Positions 47,453 through 61,133 of a DNA stretch of 64,000 bases are shown piece by piece; position 1 is the first letter of the stretch, and every line of letters starts with the position of its first letter. The stretch spans positions 1-64,000 of the forward strand of contig CBFFRP010000275.1 in assembly GCA_965644295.1 (NCBI GenBank), written 5' to 3'. A program made the translations under genes and the position numbers. This DNA comes from Paraphysomonas bandaiensis. Its lineage: Eukaryota; Chrysophyceae. The notes under the pieces are model-generated. The model was not told the DNA's origin. It saw nothing but the letters and a program-made list of their open reading frames with translations, and ran no database searches.

Positions 47453-49500
47453 ATGTATGTATTAACCCTCATAATCTACACTCTCACCAGCCATGTATAT
47501 GCTACTATCCCATATGCAAGACCCGATCTAAAGGACCGAACATATCACAGTTCAAACATCAATAATCTTATTAAGAATCTATCCCCTCTATTACTCAATA
47601 ATGATCTATCGGTACGAGGATATTCTTAATAGTATCATGAGCTTATTAACTGTGTGTATGTGTATGTGTGATAGACTCTACTAGAGAATTGTCTACCAAA
47701 CTCACTCGATACAACGATACTTTACCACACATCCCAGCCAAATCTCGATTCTTTTGTGATAACAGGAGACATTGAAGCACTCTGGTTACGTGATTCAGCG
47801 AATCAATTGATTCCATATATTCCGTATGCTGTTGGGGACGACTCTCTTACAGCTCTAATTGAAGGCCTGATTGCTCGCCACTCTCGATCTGTGTTGATCG
47901 ATTCTTTTGCTAATGCATTTAACTACAACGAGTCAAGTGCCGGTTGGCAGACAGACATCAGGTAAAAATATTTGTACGGATTTGGCTGTTTCACGGATTT
48001 TTACTTCTAGGAAACCCCCAATGACACCTGCTGTGTATGAAGGAAAGTACGAGATCGACAGTCTTGCTGCTTTTCTAAAGCTTAGTTACTGGTATTGGAG
48101 GTACTCAGGCACAAGTGAGATATTCACTCCGGAGTGGTTTGGTGGGGTATGTACCGTGATTTCTTGATTGCGTATGTGTTGTGTTGAATATGCTAGCATA
48201 CGAAGTAATTTCTCATGTTTCTCATAGGTGTACGCTGCATTGAATACAATGCGCACAATGCAAGTGGACGACGGACAATCTCGGGATCCCCCGTACCTCT
48301 TCCAACGGGAGACCACAGTGGTAATTTATATTCTTTCCATTATTACTTATCTAGAGATCTAAACTGTTGTGAATGTAGGCTACTGATACACTTATGATGA
48401 ATGGGCGAGGCCCTCCCGCGCACCCCAATGGTCTTTCTAGATCATTGTTTAGACCCTCCGACGACGGAGTAACGGAGCCGTACAACATACCCGGAAATGC
48501 AATGGCTTGTACTGAGCTGAATCATCTACGCACCATGCTGATAGAGGGTATTATGCCAGATTCGAGTATTCAAATGAAAGCAATTACGGGTATTATGCGC
48601 GCATCTGTGAAAGCTTGTTGACGGACAAGTTTCGTCGGATGTTCCTATTCTTTGTTTGTACGATAGTGTTCTAACTAGCACATTTTCTACAGGGGCGAAT
48701 GTGGATATATCGACCTTGCTGTCTTTGGTTGATGTTGTTGCGGACGGCATCTGTAAAGCACTCGATTCCCTTATCGAAGATGTTACTGAGAATGATCTAG
48801 ATGACCATAGCAGCGTACATGGTGGTGTACTTCCCTATGAGATTGATGGTTATGATAGCTACTACTTCATGGTACGTAGTATACTCTTCTCTTTTTGTAG
48901 ATGCATTGTAATGTTAGGATTTCATAATACAGGATGATGCGAATGTTCCTTCCCTTCTCTCACTGCCCGTTCTCGGCTACTTGTCCCCTTCTCACCCTAT
49001 ATACAAGAGCACCAGGAATTACGTTCTTTCGCAGCGAAATCCATTCTACTTTTCAGGAACGGAGGGAGAAGGGGTAGGTGGACCACACGAGGGATATGGG
49101 TATGCTTGGCCTATGGCAATTATTACTCGCGCTATGACTAGTGACAATGATGAGGAGGTAAACGTTATATATTTAACATCACCATATATGCCTCCATACA
49201 TACCATTATATGTTTTATAGAGTGATATTAATGGTTTGATTTCAGATTACGTCATGTCTGGACATGTTGGTGAGGAGTGCAGAGGATACCGGGTTTATGC
49301 ATGAAGCCTTCAATGTAGATAACATGAAGGACTACACCCGATCCTGGTTCGCATGGGCAAACGGGTTGTTTGGGGAGCTTGTTCTTCAGCTGGTAACAGA
49401 GAGGCCACATCTGGTCGTCCGACCTGATGCTATTGAAGAGGCTCAAAGCCTTGTTAACCCACCTGTCTGTTCTGTTGCACAGAAGGAAACACTGATTTGA
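47453..49500 (+). CDS. GH125 exo-alpha-1,6-mannosidase-like protein
   Basis: Eight exons (47453-47611, 47675-47961, 48011-48146, 48228-48320, 48379-48547, 48693-48871, 48933-49157, 49246-49500) give 500 residues. A signal peptide is present (MYVLTLIIYTLTSHVYA). GH125 landmarks: ITGDIEALWLRDSANQLIPY, YEGKYEIDSLAAFLKLSYWY, GVLPYEIDGYDSYYFMDDAN, PSLLSLPVLGYL, GVGGPHEGYGYAWPMAI and DYTRSWFAWANGLFGEL. The family comprises inverting exo-alpha-1,6-mannosidases that trim mannan or high-mannose glycans. The fifth intron (48548-48692, 145 nt) is set by frame: reading through would stop after VKAC, while splicing yields MLIEGANVDISTLLSL. Together with GH99 this gives the host two secretory-pathway mannosidases of different linkage. 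Confidence 0.92.
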
Positions 49501-50247
49501 TAAGCTTTGAACAATCGGTTTATATTGAAACGAATAATTCATTGTGACGCTTATGTTAATCGAATATTTGTAACGAACATATTTAATAATAGTAGGTTTG
49601 GTTTTCTGCAGATAATAATGTCATATCTTGATAACATCTCCTTATCCTTGTATCGTATGGCTCAATAAATGGCTTACTTTTCTTATGCTTGGTCAATATA
49701 TTTCAGTTTCACTAACATAATTCATATACTGCAGTTTCAACTACTGTGTATAAGAATTCACCTCACCTTCAATTAACGTATGAAAATATTGAATATTTTT
49801 ATTACTTAGACCACGTTCTGACACCAAAATTCAATTCAACCATTTGACTAGGTTGAATAATATTTCCCTAACATAATTCATATACATAGCTTTCACTTTT
49901 TCTATTCTACAAGTAACTGTCATAATTCAAATACCTTAAAATACAAAATACAGCTTTTAATTGCTTAGAAAATGCCAATCTCAACATAGAGCAAGGGGAA
50001 CTTCAGTGTATCGTCCAATTCTAGCAAGCTATTTAACGATGTTTAACAGAAGTGATCACAATTATTACTTTCTCTTGTCAAGTCCATCCTTTCAGTAACT
50101 TTAGAGTAAAACTAAGATTGCCAAGCAAGCTGGACTTCAAGTCTCATATTGCACAAATCTTTAAGTATTGGTAAACGTACTACATGATTAAACAACTGTT
50201 AATATTCCTACTTAGCATTATGACTACAGTAGACCATTCTCTCATAT
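49501..50247. other. convergent intergenic region with repeat fragment
   Basis: 3' flanks of GH125 and FKGP. AT-rich, no gene. It contains the repeat fragment described at 49895-50040; the word ACATAATTCATATAC occurs twice (about 49717 and 49872). Confidence 0.5.
49895..50040 (+). repeat. LTR-like repeat fragments (end joined to internal part)
   Basis: CATAATTCAAA, ACAGCTTTTAATTGCTTAG and CTCAACA (49980-49986) match the 3' end of the 41407-42075 element. Directly after it, TAGAGCAAGGGGAACTTCAG resembles its interior (TAGAGCAAAGTTAACTTCAG at about 41703), as if two broken copies lie in tandem. Confidence 0.55.
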
Positions 50248-53200
50248 TTAAACCACGTGGTCAATCTTATGATCAAAGAGGGCGTCTTCTATACTGTGTT
50301 TACAAGCTAGATCGATCGTACTGCCATCAACCCCATGATTATTCACTCGTACATCATGCACAGTTAAAACACAGTGAGATGAGCTCGCATTTAGGTCATC
50401 TATCACTTTCTCCATGCAGCTTTTCCCGTACTCTGGTGCCAATATGCAAGCAATAAATCCTCCAGCTCCTGCTCCACAGGCACTCACTCCACAACAAACA
50501 CGCGATACTTCTCTTAAAATAAGTGACATATACGGCGTTTCCGACCCATTTGCTATATCCTTCTTTTGTTCCCAATAGCTACAACAAGAACTTTATATTT
50601 TCGATGAGTAAGGCATTTACATAGGCACCTATTCAAAGCAGCGGCAAGTAAATCAATAACATGATCAGCTTCTTCCACTGAATTATCATAGTTGATAATA
50701 TATCTCCGCATCAATTTGTCTATATTTTCAGCTGTGTTGATTAGATTTGGAACAACCCCACTCATATTGTTGAATACAGAGGTTTTCATATTCACCAGCG
50801 GAAACACGGCGTGAGTGCTAAGCGCATTAATGAGAGTGTTTCGAGCAAGCCTCTGATACTAATATCACACAACTTTAACAAAGTAATGAGTAAATACTGA
50901 CTTGTACACCGGTATAAATCACAAGCATTCTTTCTTCAAGTCGTGCAATCAGTTGATCTGGCAGAGCAATTGGACTGACAGCAACAGTCATTGGAAGGTC
51001 ACCATTGGAGCGGCACATCTTGATACCACCATATATTCCTCCAACCTATACTGTGATAAGTATCAACACGAAGCCAATTAGTTTTAATAACCTGGTCCTG
51101 CCAACCACCGCCTGTGGTCAACAGTTGCTCCACTTGACTGACCTGAAGGAATGTTAGTCTGACAGACGCACAGTGTCATGATGCAACCATAGCAACAAGT
51201 ATATCTGGAGTGATTTCACAAGACGGATTCAGAAGGCGAATCAGAGACTGAAGTACTACACCAGCAAGTATAGAGCTCCCTCCAACACCACTTCCAGATG
51301 GTATAAGAGAACATGTAGCAATTTCGATGCCACCACCATAGGAATCGCGCAAAAAATGTTCAAAAGATACTGTATTTGATTCAGATTTCAATAGCCGCAC
51401 ATCAACTACTTTGGCAACAACAATGCAAGCTTTGATCAGAACACAGGAAGGAATGACACTAGTTTCACTTCGAGATATCCTGTTAAATATATCAAAATCA
51501 TTCACATCTACGGATGTAGACGTTTCTGTTTCAAACTGAGAGGTATTCAATCCAGTTTGTGCGAACTCCAAAGGCGAAACCGTATAGCTCACCATTTTTA
51601 TCTCTGCGGTTGGAATGATGCGACATGCACAGCGCAATGGGCACTTTAAATCAATGTCTATTGCGACGTTTAAAACCTACATAATATCGCAGTGAGTCGC
51701 ATAGATATGAATACGTTCATGCTCACCGCTCCTGGATATTCGTATGATATTGGTGCCGTGTCGCTCCATCCACCTGCTAGGTCCACCCTCACGGGCGACT
51801 GTGCAACACAAACTCTATCATAATTCCCCATGACTTCAGCAACATTGCCAGCAAATTTAAAGCTTGCGCCACATAGATTGCTCATTTGTAAGTGGTACCT
51901 TATAATAACCTAATGATGTACAAACGAGTCATGTCATCATATTGAAGCACCAGAAAAAATACCTGGGCCATCCACACGATATCCCACGGGTCACATTCAT
52001 CTCTATCAACAGCACAGACAGAATCCTTCATGGCATATTCATGAATTCTTGCAAACATGAAATCTAATGCTCTTCGAATATTGACGCGCCCGTCCTCAAG
52101 ACATTGCAATACATTATCTTTGAATAAGTCTCTCGACAGAGAAGAATGGCACGTGCTGCCTTCGTTGATACCAGTCAAAACCCTTTTACTTCGTAGTCGT
52201 TCATACAACAAAAGGAGCCGAGGATATTGACTTTCTCGCACAATGACCGTCGAGACACGATTCAAAACAGTTATTAGAACAGAAGATGGTGAGTAAAAGT
52301 CAACCATGGCAATAAAGTAATCGTTCATCAAGGGAATCAAACCACATGACGCTACCCGTGCCCACATCGCATCATACTCTGCCAAGACACTACGGAATCG
52401 GTGTAAGTCAAGGTGATTTAGGTACCTTTCATCATGAAGGCATGACATTGCGCTATCATCTGCAAAACTATACGATTCTTCTCTGCATAATCTTAAATAA
52501 CCTAAAGCAAGGAAAAGGGAAACAACCTCACTCATTTCTCTATCAATAATACGTACAGCACGTAGGAGAGAATCATTGGCAGCTCTAAAGACAGTCGAAA
52601 AATCGTTCGTGCGGTTGTGGGGTGAAGTTGGAGCCAGTGAATTCTCACAATTGTACTGGGTTACTAAACTACTCCCATTTACGGTTAATGCTGACAAAAA
52701 TAACTTCCAGTGTAGCAGCAACATGGCATTCCCCATTCGCAGAAGGTCTGAGAGTGCCACGCGCCTGCATGCCTTCCACACAAGCGCTGCGCGTCGTGTC
52801 ATTGTAGAGTCAACATCACAGCGTCCTTGCATAAACCAACCCAAAATATTCATCAATTCGGAAGCATCGTACTGTTCAACCATGTCACAAGTAACAACAG
52901 GAAATAACTTCGCTGTCCACAGAGAGGACTCTGAGTCATCATCCCATATGTCACTCTTGGATAAATCACCACACTGAATAAAAATATAAAAGTTACTGGA
53001 CAATGTATCCACGGCCTACTTACTTGCATCATATAGGTTATTTTCATACCACAGAGCGTTACTACGACATATTTAGAGCATAGAGAAATATCGGGCGTAC
53101 ATACTGTTTTCAATGTCACATTCTTTTATGTTGTCCGCAGCTCCCAGAACAATCAACACGAATTCTTCACCCAAACATTCTCTGTCAACTAACAAAGGAA

Positions 53201-54823
53201 CTTGTTGTATCATTGTATCAGGAGGTACAGACAGTGCGTATCCAAGCGTTGGCTGGATGTCACTTATAACAGAACCATTACCAATATTACAGCGACCGAA
53301 CAACACTGAATTCTCTATCACCACTCCTCGACCAAGAACAGCACAAGGACAGAGGCCGATCGAGCTATTAATAGATATCACACCACCAAAATTGTGGGTT
53401 GTAATATCACTCTTATTGTTAATTGTGCATGTGTTCTCTGTACAGCAGGTAGTGTAATGAATGGAGGAAATACTCGGCACAAGATTGTACTGTGCTCGAA
53501 GTAATGGGAGTATTCTCCGCATATCCAATGACTCTTCAGCAAGAAGAGGGGCTGTCTGAAGCTCATACAGTTCACGCGACGTACCCAGGTGATAAAACAC
53601 GCCTTCCTCAATAAATACCCCGAACAGAGGTGTGTCACAAAGTACGTTCCATATCGCAACCAGGGCCCGATGATATTCAGATGCGCTGTCCCACCCCTTT
53701 TCCAAAACTTCAACGTACTGCTGCCGCAGACCTAATCTATGAAAATACTCCTCCAGTCCACACTTGCTCTGTACATTACATTCTAACCCAGTGCCTAAAA
53801 TATATCCGCGAATATATGATACATACATTATTCAGGGTCAAGGCATGCAGGATATCAGAGTAGAGCTCCAGTCTGAGGGCTGCAGCACCAGAGCGCAATC
53901 CTTTCTCCGTGCAGGCCGCCACAATAGGATCATCCAGCAACCCAATTAGCGCCTTGATATAATTGTTAGATATTTTAATTTTAACATTTCCTGCAAAATG
54001 TATACTTTGAAAGCAGTTCCTGTAGCAATGACAATGCCAGTGTCTATCAGAGTGGTGGCGTTCTCGTCGCAATCACCGAATACAACTCCAGCATCGATCA
54101 TGTTCGCTACACTTGGCTTCTGTAGATAACGGTTTGCAGGAAACGTTGTAGATTTTATATTGCCAGCTTGCTTGCAAATACCTCCCAGAACGCCCTGCAT
54201 ATAGATTACTAAATTATATTAACAAAACCAACTGGTTTACATGGTTCTGAGCTATATGAAGATGCTCCCTGACAGCGATCACATGGACCGCATTATCTAC
54301 CATCACTGGTGTGTCCTGTCATTCGTAAAGGTTTCTATCAGGTTATAAGTTCATAATTATACGTACTTACCGAATGAGAATGCAGGTTGACGAGTACATC
54401 CGAGCTGGCTACAACCAATGATCCTGGATTCAGAGCATTCCAGATAACACTGAGCTCGGTCAACAAAAGCGCCATAGCTGACTGCTCATTTCGTTCACAG
54501 TTTATGCTCGTCCAGGCTTTACCCGTAATAGACTTGAGCGGACATCGTCGGGAGTCCCCGCCACTGTGAACAACTACAACCCTTGCCTTCATTACTTCTT
54601 CTTTACCTACAGTCTCGATTAATTTATGAATGGCGTTTAGAGTCCCTCCTCCACTTCCAATTCGAGTTCCATGAGGGTCGGATAGGCACATTAACCTGCA
54701 GTTGGAGTGGTTTATACAGTCCAGCCGTCTCTTTAGATATTCCAGCTGTTTCAGGTAGATATCACACATGGAGGAGCTGGGAGCTGTCACAAGAATGAAC
54801 AAAGGGGTAGATACTGCAGTCAT
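50248..54823 (-). CDS. FKGP: bifunctional L-fucokinase / GDP-L-fucose pyrophosphorylase
   Basis: Thirteen exons (minus: 54371-54823, 54241-54315, 54006-54194, 53827-53952, 53105-53768, 53024-53061, 51963-52973, 51727-51909, 51188-51676, 51092-51142, 50902-51045, 50629-50858, 50248-50578) give 1327 residues; plant FKGP is about 1055. The N-terminal half is the pyrophosphorylase: IGSGGGTLNAIHKL (about 57) and VVVHSGGDSRRCP (about 86), then a left-handed beta-helix-like stretch. The C-terminal half is a GHMP kinase: APVRVDLAGGWSD-type entry (here SPVRVDLAGGWSD, about 895), the ATP loop IPSGSGVGGSS (about 1035), LLTTGGGWQDQVGGIYGG, and GAGAGGFIACIL near the end. It salvages free L-fucose to GDP-fucose in the cytosol. 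Weak spots are the donor GTTGCA at 51187 and the short exon 53024-53061, both set by frame and family match. Confidence 0.92.
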
Positions 54824-55527
54824 GGTGGTTAGCTACAAGTAAATCACCCGCACCTATAAGCAGACATCTAATTAAGAGATACATACAGTCATATATGTAC
54901 CAACTGTTCGTATACATATCCAAAACTGGTTTAAAAAATTACACTTTTGTCCTTTAAAATCCTGCGATGGGGCTAAAAAGTATGGAAAATAATTTAAAAA
55001 TAGATATTTTTTACTACTTTAGTCATTAAAAATCCGAAGAAGTATGGAAACTGAAACCTCAGGTTTTGATGATTTGTGAACAAAATTTCTTACATATTTC
55101 TTACATATTCCACAAGTTTTGTGGTGATGCTATCATAATATCGTACTTTTTTTCAAATGATGTACTCTGTACATACTGCACTGGACTGCACTGATCACAG
55201 AAAAACTCAGCATTTTCCAAGCACAGGTACAGTAGAGTATGCAAGTATATCGATATACCATAAAATAAGCACACAACACACAACACTGCATAGAACAAGT
55301 GCGCGTAGTTCATGCAATGCATGTATGTATGTATGTATGTATGTATGTATGTATGTATGTATGTATGTATGTATGTATGTATGTATGCATGTATGCATGT
55401 ATGTATGTATGTATGTACTCTACATATAGCATACAACACTCTAAACATCCCTCCATTCGATCATTCATACCTCCACACTCCTCACATTATTATATACACT
55501 ATTCTTTATTTGGTGACTTGGTGAAAA
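54824..55527. promoter_or_regulatory. divergent promoter region FKGP / RPB1
   Basis: 704 bases between divergent ATGs. AT-rich; holds the (ATGT)n microsatellite at 55317-55416, about 112 bases before the RPB1 start. No gene. Confidence 0.4.
55317..55416. repeat. (ATGT)n microsatellite upstream of RPB1
   Basis: About 24 units of ATGT with three GCATGTATGCATG-type interruptions. Same unit and same strand as the 719-base block at 1955-2673. Short peptides of MYVC type are by-products. Confidence 0.95.
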
Positions 55528-58500
55528 ATGTCTAATCCTAAATTAAATTTTTCCCATTCACCATGTCGTCTTAGACGAGTAAAGAAAGTTCAGTTTGGTG
55601 TGTTTTCTCCAGATACGATCGTAAGTTTGCATTCTTTATATATACTCGTATAACCATATATTCTTATATAGCGACAAGGTTCTGTTACACAAAAAGCTAC
55701 AATTAATAATGTAGAAATTAGAGCAGGAGTTACAAAGTATGAAATGAGAGATAAAAATGGTGATCCACTTTATGGTGGTGTATACGATCCCCGCATGGGC
55801 ACCCTTGATTTTAAAACACGATGTAAAACGTGTGATTGCTCATATTCTGGTAGTTCTAACACAGATCATGACTGTCCTGGTCACTTTGGTCACATTGAGC
55901 TTGCGCGTCCTGTATATCACGTTGGTTTTATCAATCAAGTGGTCAAGATTTTGCGCTGTGTGTGCTTTCACTGCTCACGTCTCCTCATCGATTCTAAAGA
56001 TCGTAGAATACAGCAAGCCCTTTGCATTCGTGATCCAGAAACACGACTGCGTTGCATTCACGACCAGTGTCGCTTAAAACGTAAGTGTGACCCGGGGGAG
56101 GAGGGGGAACTCGTCTCACTGATGGAGAGCATGGGGCTCGGATCGAGTCACTCTGAAGTGATCGGGTGTGGTGGGTTGATGCCTCAATACACACGGAAGG
56201 GCTTGCAGATTGAGGTTGAATATCACAAAGATATGACGGATATTCCACACTCTGGTGACCGGAAGCAGTTTCTTTCTGCTCAGCAGGCATATGACATCCT
56301 TCGTAAGGTATCAGACGACGATGTGCGTGCCCTCGGTCTAGACCCTCAGTGGGCACGCCCCGAGTGGCTGATTGTGACAGTTCTTCCTGTACCACCACCT
56401 CATGTTCGGCCCTTTGTGAGGGCAGGGACTAAGAGTAACGAAGATGATCTTACTCACCTCTTGACCACGATAATAAAGGACAACTTAACTCTTGAGAACA
56501 AAATACAAAACGGCGAGCCAAAACACGTAATTGACCAGTTGGAGCAGCTCCTTCAGTTCCGTGTGACGGGATTCTTTGACAATGAGCGTCCAGATATGCC
56601 ACGGGAGAGTCAACGGGGTGGCCGACCCTTGAAAACCCTGAAGCAGCGCATTAAGGGAAAGGAAGGAAGGCTGCGTGGTAATCTTATGGGAAAACGAGTT
56701 GACTTCTCTGCTCGTACTGTTATTACCGCAGACCCGAACCTCAGCATTGACCAAGTTGGTGTACCACGCTCGATAGCCCTTCGTCTTACTGTCCCGGTAA
56801 CGGTGACTCCATTCAATATAAAGGAAATGAGAGAGCTGGTTGCGAATGGGCCGCACCAATGGCCAGGTGCGTGCTACATCATACGTGCAGATCAGACACG
56901 AAAAGATCTGCGCTTCGATTCCAGTAAGAGTGATTTGGTATTAGAACCGGGATGGATCGTGGAGAGACATTTACGGGATGATGATGTGGTGATATTTAAT
57001 CGTCAACCTTCCCTCCATAAGATGTCTATCATGGGACACAGGGCGAAGGTGCTCGATTGGTCGACTTTTCGCCTTAATCTCTCAGTGACTACCCCTTACA
57101 ATGCTGACTTCGATGGAGATGAGATGAATCTCCACGTACCTCAGTCCATCACTGCTAGAGCCGATGTTGAGGAGCTTATGATGGTTCCTCGCAACATCGT
57201 TACCCCACAAAGCAACCGCAACGTGATGGGTATTGTGCAGGATGCTCTGTTAGGGGTTACTCGTATGACAAAACGAGATGTGTTTATCGAGAAGGATGTA
57301 GTTATGAACACGATGTTGTGGATCGGTGACTGGGATGGAAAACTTCCATGTCCAGCTGTCATTAAGCCGCGCCCCCTCTGGACGGGCAAGCAACTGTTTA
57401 CTATGGTTTGCCCTAATCTCAACTACCGCGGGAGATCGAAGAACAGTGTCGATAACGCAGCGGATAACCCATTCAATGTTTTGGACAGTAATGTACTTAT
57501 CCATAACGGGGAGCTACTACAGGGAATTGTGGATAAGAATATCGTCGGTACGAGTGGGGGGTCTATCGTCCATATCTGCTGGTTGCAGGAAGGATGGAAA
57601 GAGACTCGAAGATTCATGAACCAACTTCAGTGTGTCGTGAACTATTGGATGGTGAACACCTCCTTCTCTGTGTCTGTATCAGATACTGTGGCAGATGCTG
57701 TGACGATGCGTAAGATTCAAGAGACGCTGAATGATGCGAAGTCTAAAGTGAAGGGTATCATGGAGAGAGGCCAAGCAGGGGCACTCAAGGGCCAACCTGG
57801 GAAATCTCTCATGGAAACCTTCGAGTTTCATGTAAATGAAGTGTTGAATGACGCTCGTGCGACCGTAGGAAAGTCTGCACAAAACTCATTAAAGGACCGC
57901 AATGCTATTAAGGGAACCGTGATGTCTGGGTCTAAAGGGTCATTTTATAACATCTCCCAGATTATTGGTTGTGTTGGTCAGCAGAATGTACAAGGCTCTC
58001 GTATCAAGTATGGGTTCCAGAGGCGCACTCTACCACATTTTGCGAAAGATGACTTAGGCATGGAGTCTCGTGGCTTTGTGGAAAACAGCTATCTTCGTGG
58101 TTTGGCGCCCGCTGAATTCTTTTTCCATGCAATGGGAGGCAGAGAGGGTCTGATAGACACAGCCGTTAAAACTTCAGATACTGGTTATATTCAACGCCGA
58201 CTCGTCAAAGCTATGGAGACCGTCATAGCTAGATATGACTCGACTCTAAGGAATTCATATGGGTGTGTGATGCAATTTCTCTTCGGAGAGGATGGCATGG
58301 ATGCCCAGAGAATAGAGAAACAGTATTTTGACTTCTACAAGTTAGGTGAATCGGAATTTAGAAAGAGGTATTATCTGGACTTCAGCTCCGAGCACGAGGG
58401 TCAGCTGATACCTTCCACTCTCACCAACGAGCCTGTATACTTCCTGCAAAAAGATATATGCGATGCCTGTATGAGTGACACGGAGGTCAGGGTAATGTTG

Positions 58501-60908
58501 GAGGAGGAATATGACATGCTATGCAATGATCGCATTATGCTTAGACATATTTTAGCGTGTAGAGGTCATGGTGCGGAGACAGATGACAGCATATATCTTC
58601 CTGTCAATATGGACCGCCTGATTTGGAACGCACAGAGAAAATTTCGAATCAATCGCAGCGAACCAACATCCTTGCATCCGCGTATTGTGGTCGAGACTGT
58701 TCGCAAGATGTGTCGCGATGATATCGTGGTAATTAGAGGAGAAGACCCACTTTCCAGAGAGGCTCAGGATAACGCGACACTCTTGTTCAAGATCCTGGTA
58801 CGCTCCAAGCTTAACTCAAAGCGTGTGCTCAAGGATTATCGACTCAATGAGGCGGCACTTATGTGGCTGAAAGGAGAAATTGTGGCAGGGTTCATAGGTG
58901 CGATTGTGAATCCTGGGGAAATGTGTGGAGTGATGGCCGCTCAATCCATCGGCGAACCTGCAACACAAATGACGCTAAACACATTTCATAACTCCGGAAT
59001 TTCAGCGAAAAATGTCACGCTCGGTGTACCTCGTCTGAATGAGATCTTGAATGTATCAAAAAGTATTAGAACGCCCTCTCTGACTGTTTACATGGTTGAC
59101 GAGCTTGCATTTGATGAGGACGAGGTGAAAGACCTAATGGTTAAATTTGAGTACACAACTTTGGGAGACTTGACGCTGCTGACAGAGATACACTATGATC
59201 CAGACCCCCTTACCTCTGTGATAGAGGAGGATCGCGAGTTTGTGGAGGAGTTCTTCGGTAGTAGTGTGGGTAATGAGGATGATCCATCCCGTATGTCTCC
59301 TTGGGTACTTCGTATTGTGCTGATCCACAAGCCCATGCAGTATCTAATTAAGAAAAATGTACTTGAAATGGAGGATATCGCGAATGAGATCTATGAGAAG
59401 CTCGATAAGGCTGTGCATGTGGTACATACAGATACCAACGCCGACAAGCTTGTCCTTCGTATTCGTATCTTGATGGATGATGAAGAGAGACATCGCATGG
59501 AGTCGGAAGAGGGACGGATTGGAAGCGATGGCGATGATGTATTTCTACACCGTATGCAGGCGGAATTGCTGGACTCTCTACATTTGCTTGGCGTGCCTGG
59601 GATAAAGAAGGTTTACCACAGAGAGAATAAGCGCGCACTCTGGTCAGATAGTACTGGATTCGTCAATAAAAAGGAATGGATACTCGAAACTGATGGGTCT
59701 AATCTGGCAGAAGTGTTTGCACTTCCTATGGTTGACCATACCCGCACAACTAGTAATGATATCGTGGAGATGTTTAACGTATTGGGGGTTGAGGGAGCAC
59801 GCTCTTCTATATTCCACGAACTACGTGGGGTCCTTTCATTCGATAGTTCTTATGTAAACTACCGTCACATTGCATGCTTGGCGGATTGCATGACCTTTAG
59901 AGGGGATCTCATGGCAGTATCACGCCATGGCATTAATCGTGGCGAGACAGGTCCCCTGCTTCGCGCCTCTTTCGAGGAAACTGCCGAAATCCTCATGTCC
60001 GCTGCCATGTTTAGTCAATATGATATTCTTAATGGTGTGACGGAGAATATTATGCTTGGCCAACTGGCTCGTGTTGGTACTGGCATGGTAGACTTACTAC
60101 TGGACTTCGACAAATTGAAGAATGCAATAGACAGTGGTGTAGACAAGAATGCTGCAATGAAGGACCTATCTACTGCGGAACCGGTCAATACACCTGTGAC
60201 TACTCCTTTAGCCATGACCCCTGGGAATGGTATTGGCTTCGGCGATGCAACTCCTGGTGGTGCTGTGTTCAGTGAGCATGAGCCATTGTACAATTTTCCG
60301 ACTCCTTCCGCCCAGTCCCCAGGGTATTCGCCGTCTCCTCTATATGCCCAGTCTCCAGGATTCGCTCCCTCATTCAATTCGAGCTCGTATAGTCCTAGCT
60401 ATCAGTCGCCGGGATATTCACCGACGAGTCCAGCATACTCACCGACAAGCCCTGCGTATTCTCCTACGAGCCCTGCTTACTCTCCAACTTCACCGGCATA
60501 CTCTCCCACCTCCCCAGCCTACTCCCCAACTAGCCCTGCGTATTCTCCCACAAGTCCCGCATATTCACCAACATCGCCCGCCTACTCTCCTACAAGTCCT
60601 GCTTACTCGCCTACAAGTCCTGCCTACTCGCCTACAAGCCCTGCCTACTCCCCTACGAGCCCTGCCTACTCCCCTACAAGCCCTGCCTACTCACCCACCA
60701 GTCCTGCTTATTCCCCAGCCGATGAAACAAGCCCAGCATACTCAGCATCGAGTCCTCCGTACTCTCCAACCAGCCCAGGTTTTACTCATGACCAGAACAC
60801 AAGTCCTGAGTACAGGTGAGAAAGTAACTGTGGTTTGTGACGCTATGGTTAAGTGATGCGCATGTTAGCCCAGCTAGTCCTCAAGATGGACGATCTGGCT
60901 ATTACTGA
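55528..60908 (+). CDS. RPB1: RNA polymerase II largest subunit RPB1
   Basis: Three exons (55528-55620, 55672-60815, 60869-60908; introns of 51 and 53 nt) give 1758 residues. It is the catalytic subunit of nuclear Pol II. Landmarks: zinc-binding clamp CKTCDC...CPGHFGH, GRLRGNLMGKRVDFSARTVI, NRQPSLHK, the active-site NADFDGDEMN (about 508-517), the bridge/trigger region GFVENSYLRGLAPAEFFFHA and GVMAAQSIGEPATQMTLNTF. The tail holds 14 consecutive perfect YSPTSPA heptads (60415-60708), then degenerate heptads. The open frame would stop at 60819 just after EY, but GT at 60816 is a good donor; splicing to 60869 continues EYSPASPQDGRSGYY and a stop, extending the CTD and restoring a heptad. Every perfect heptad has Ala at position 7. 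The first intron splits the N-terminal 31 residues. A 209-codon open frame overlapping the CTD (60227-60856) is a shadow. Confidence 0.97.
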
Positions 60909-61133
60909 GGAGTTACAAACGACGCATTGTGAGTGTGCAAGTGAACATCCCATCGGTGTCAGTGAATTGTAGAGTAAGGCGCAATTAGCAGAATAGTGGT
61001 GTCATTACTACTGCATTGATAGCATATCTGGTAGGTTGTTCACTCAAGTATGCTTCTTCTAGCGCAGTATTGATGTGAAATAATAACAGTACAAAAATTC
61101 AAGGAAAAAGTATTGAAACGCTTCGCATTCTTT

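Noticed and set aside
53795-53822. 28-nt intron in FKGP
   Set aside because: It would restore frame but is far below the 43-nt minimum seen elsewhere; a 58-nt intron (53769-53826) with a better acceptor restores the same frame.
55157-55535. MYVC/IHTY open frames upstream of RPB1
   Set aside because: By-products of the ATGT microsatellite.
60227-60856. 209-codon open frame across the RPB1 tail
   Set aside because: Frame-shifted reading of the heptad repeat; basic and low in complexity.
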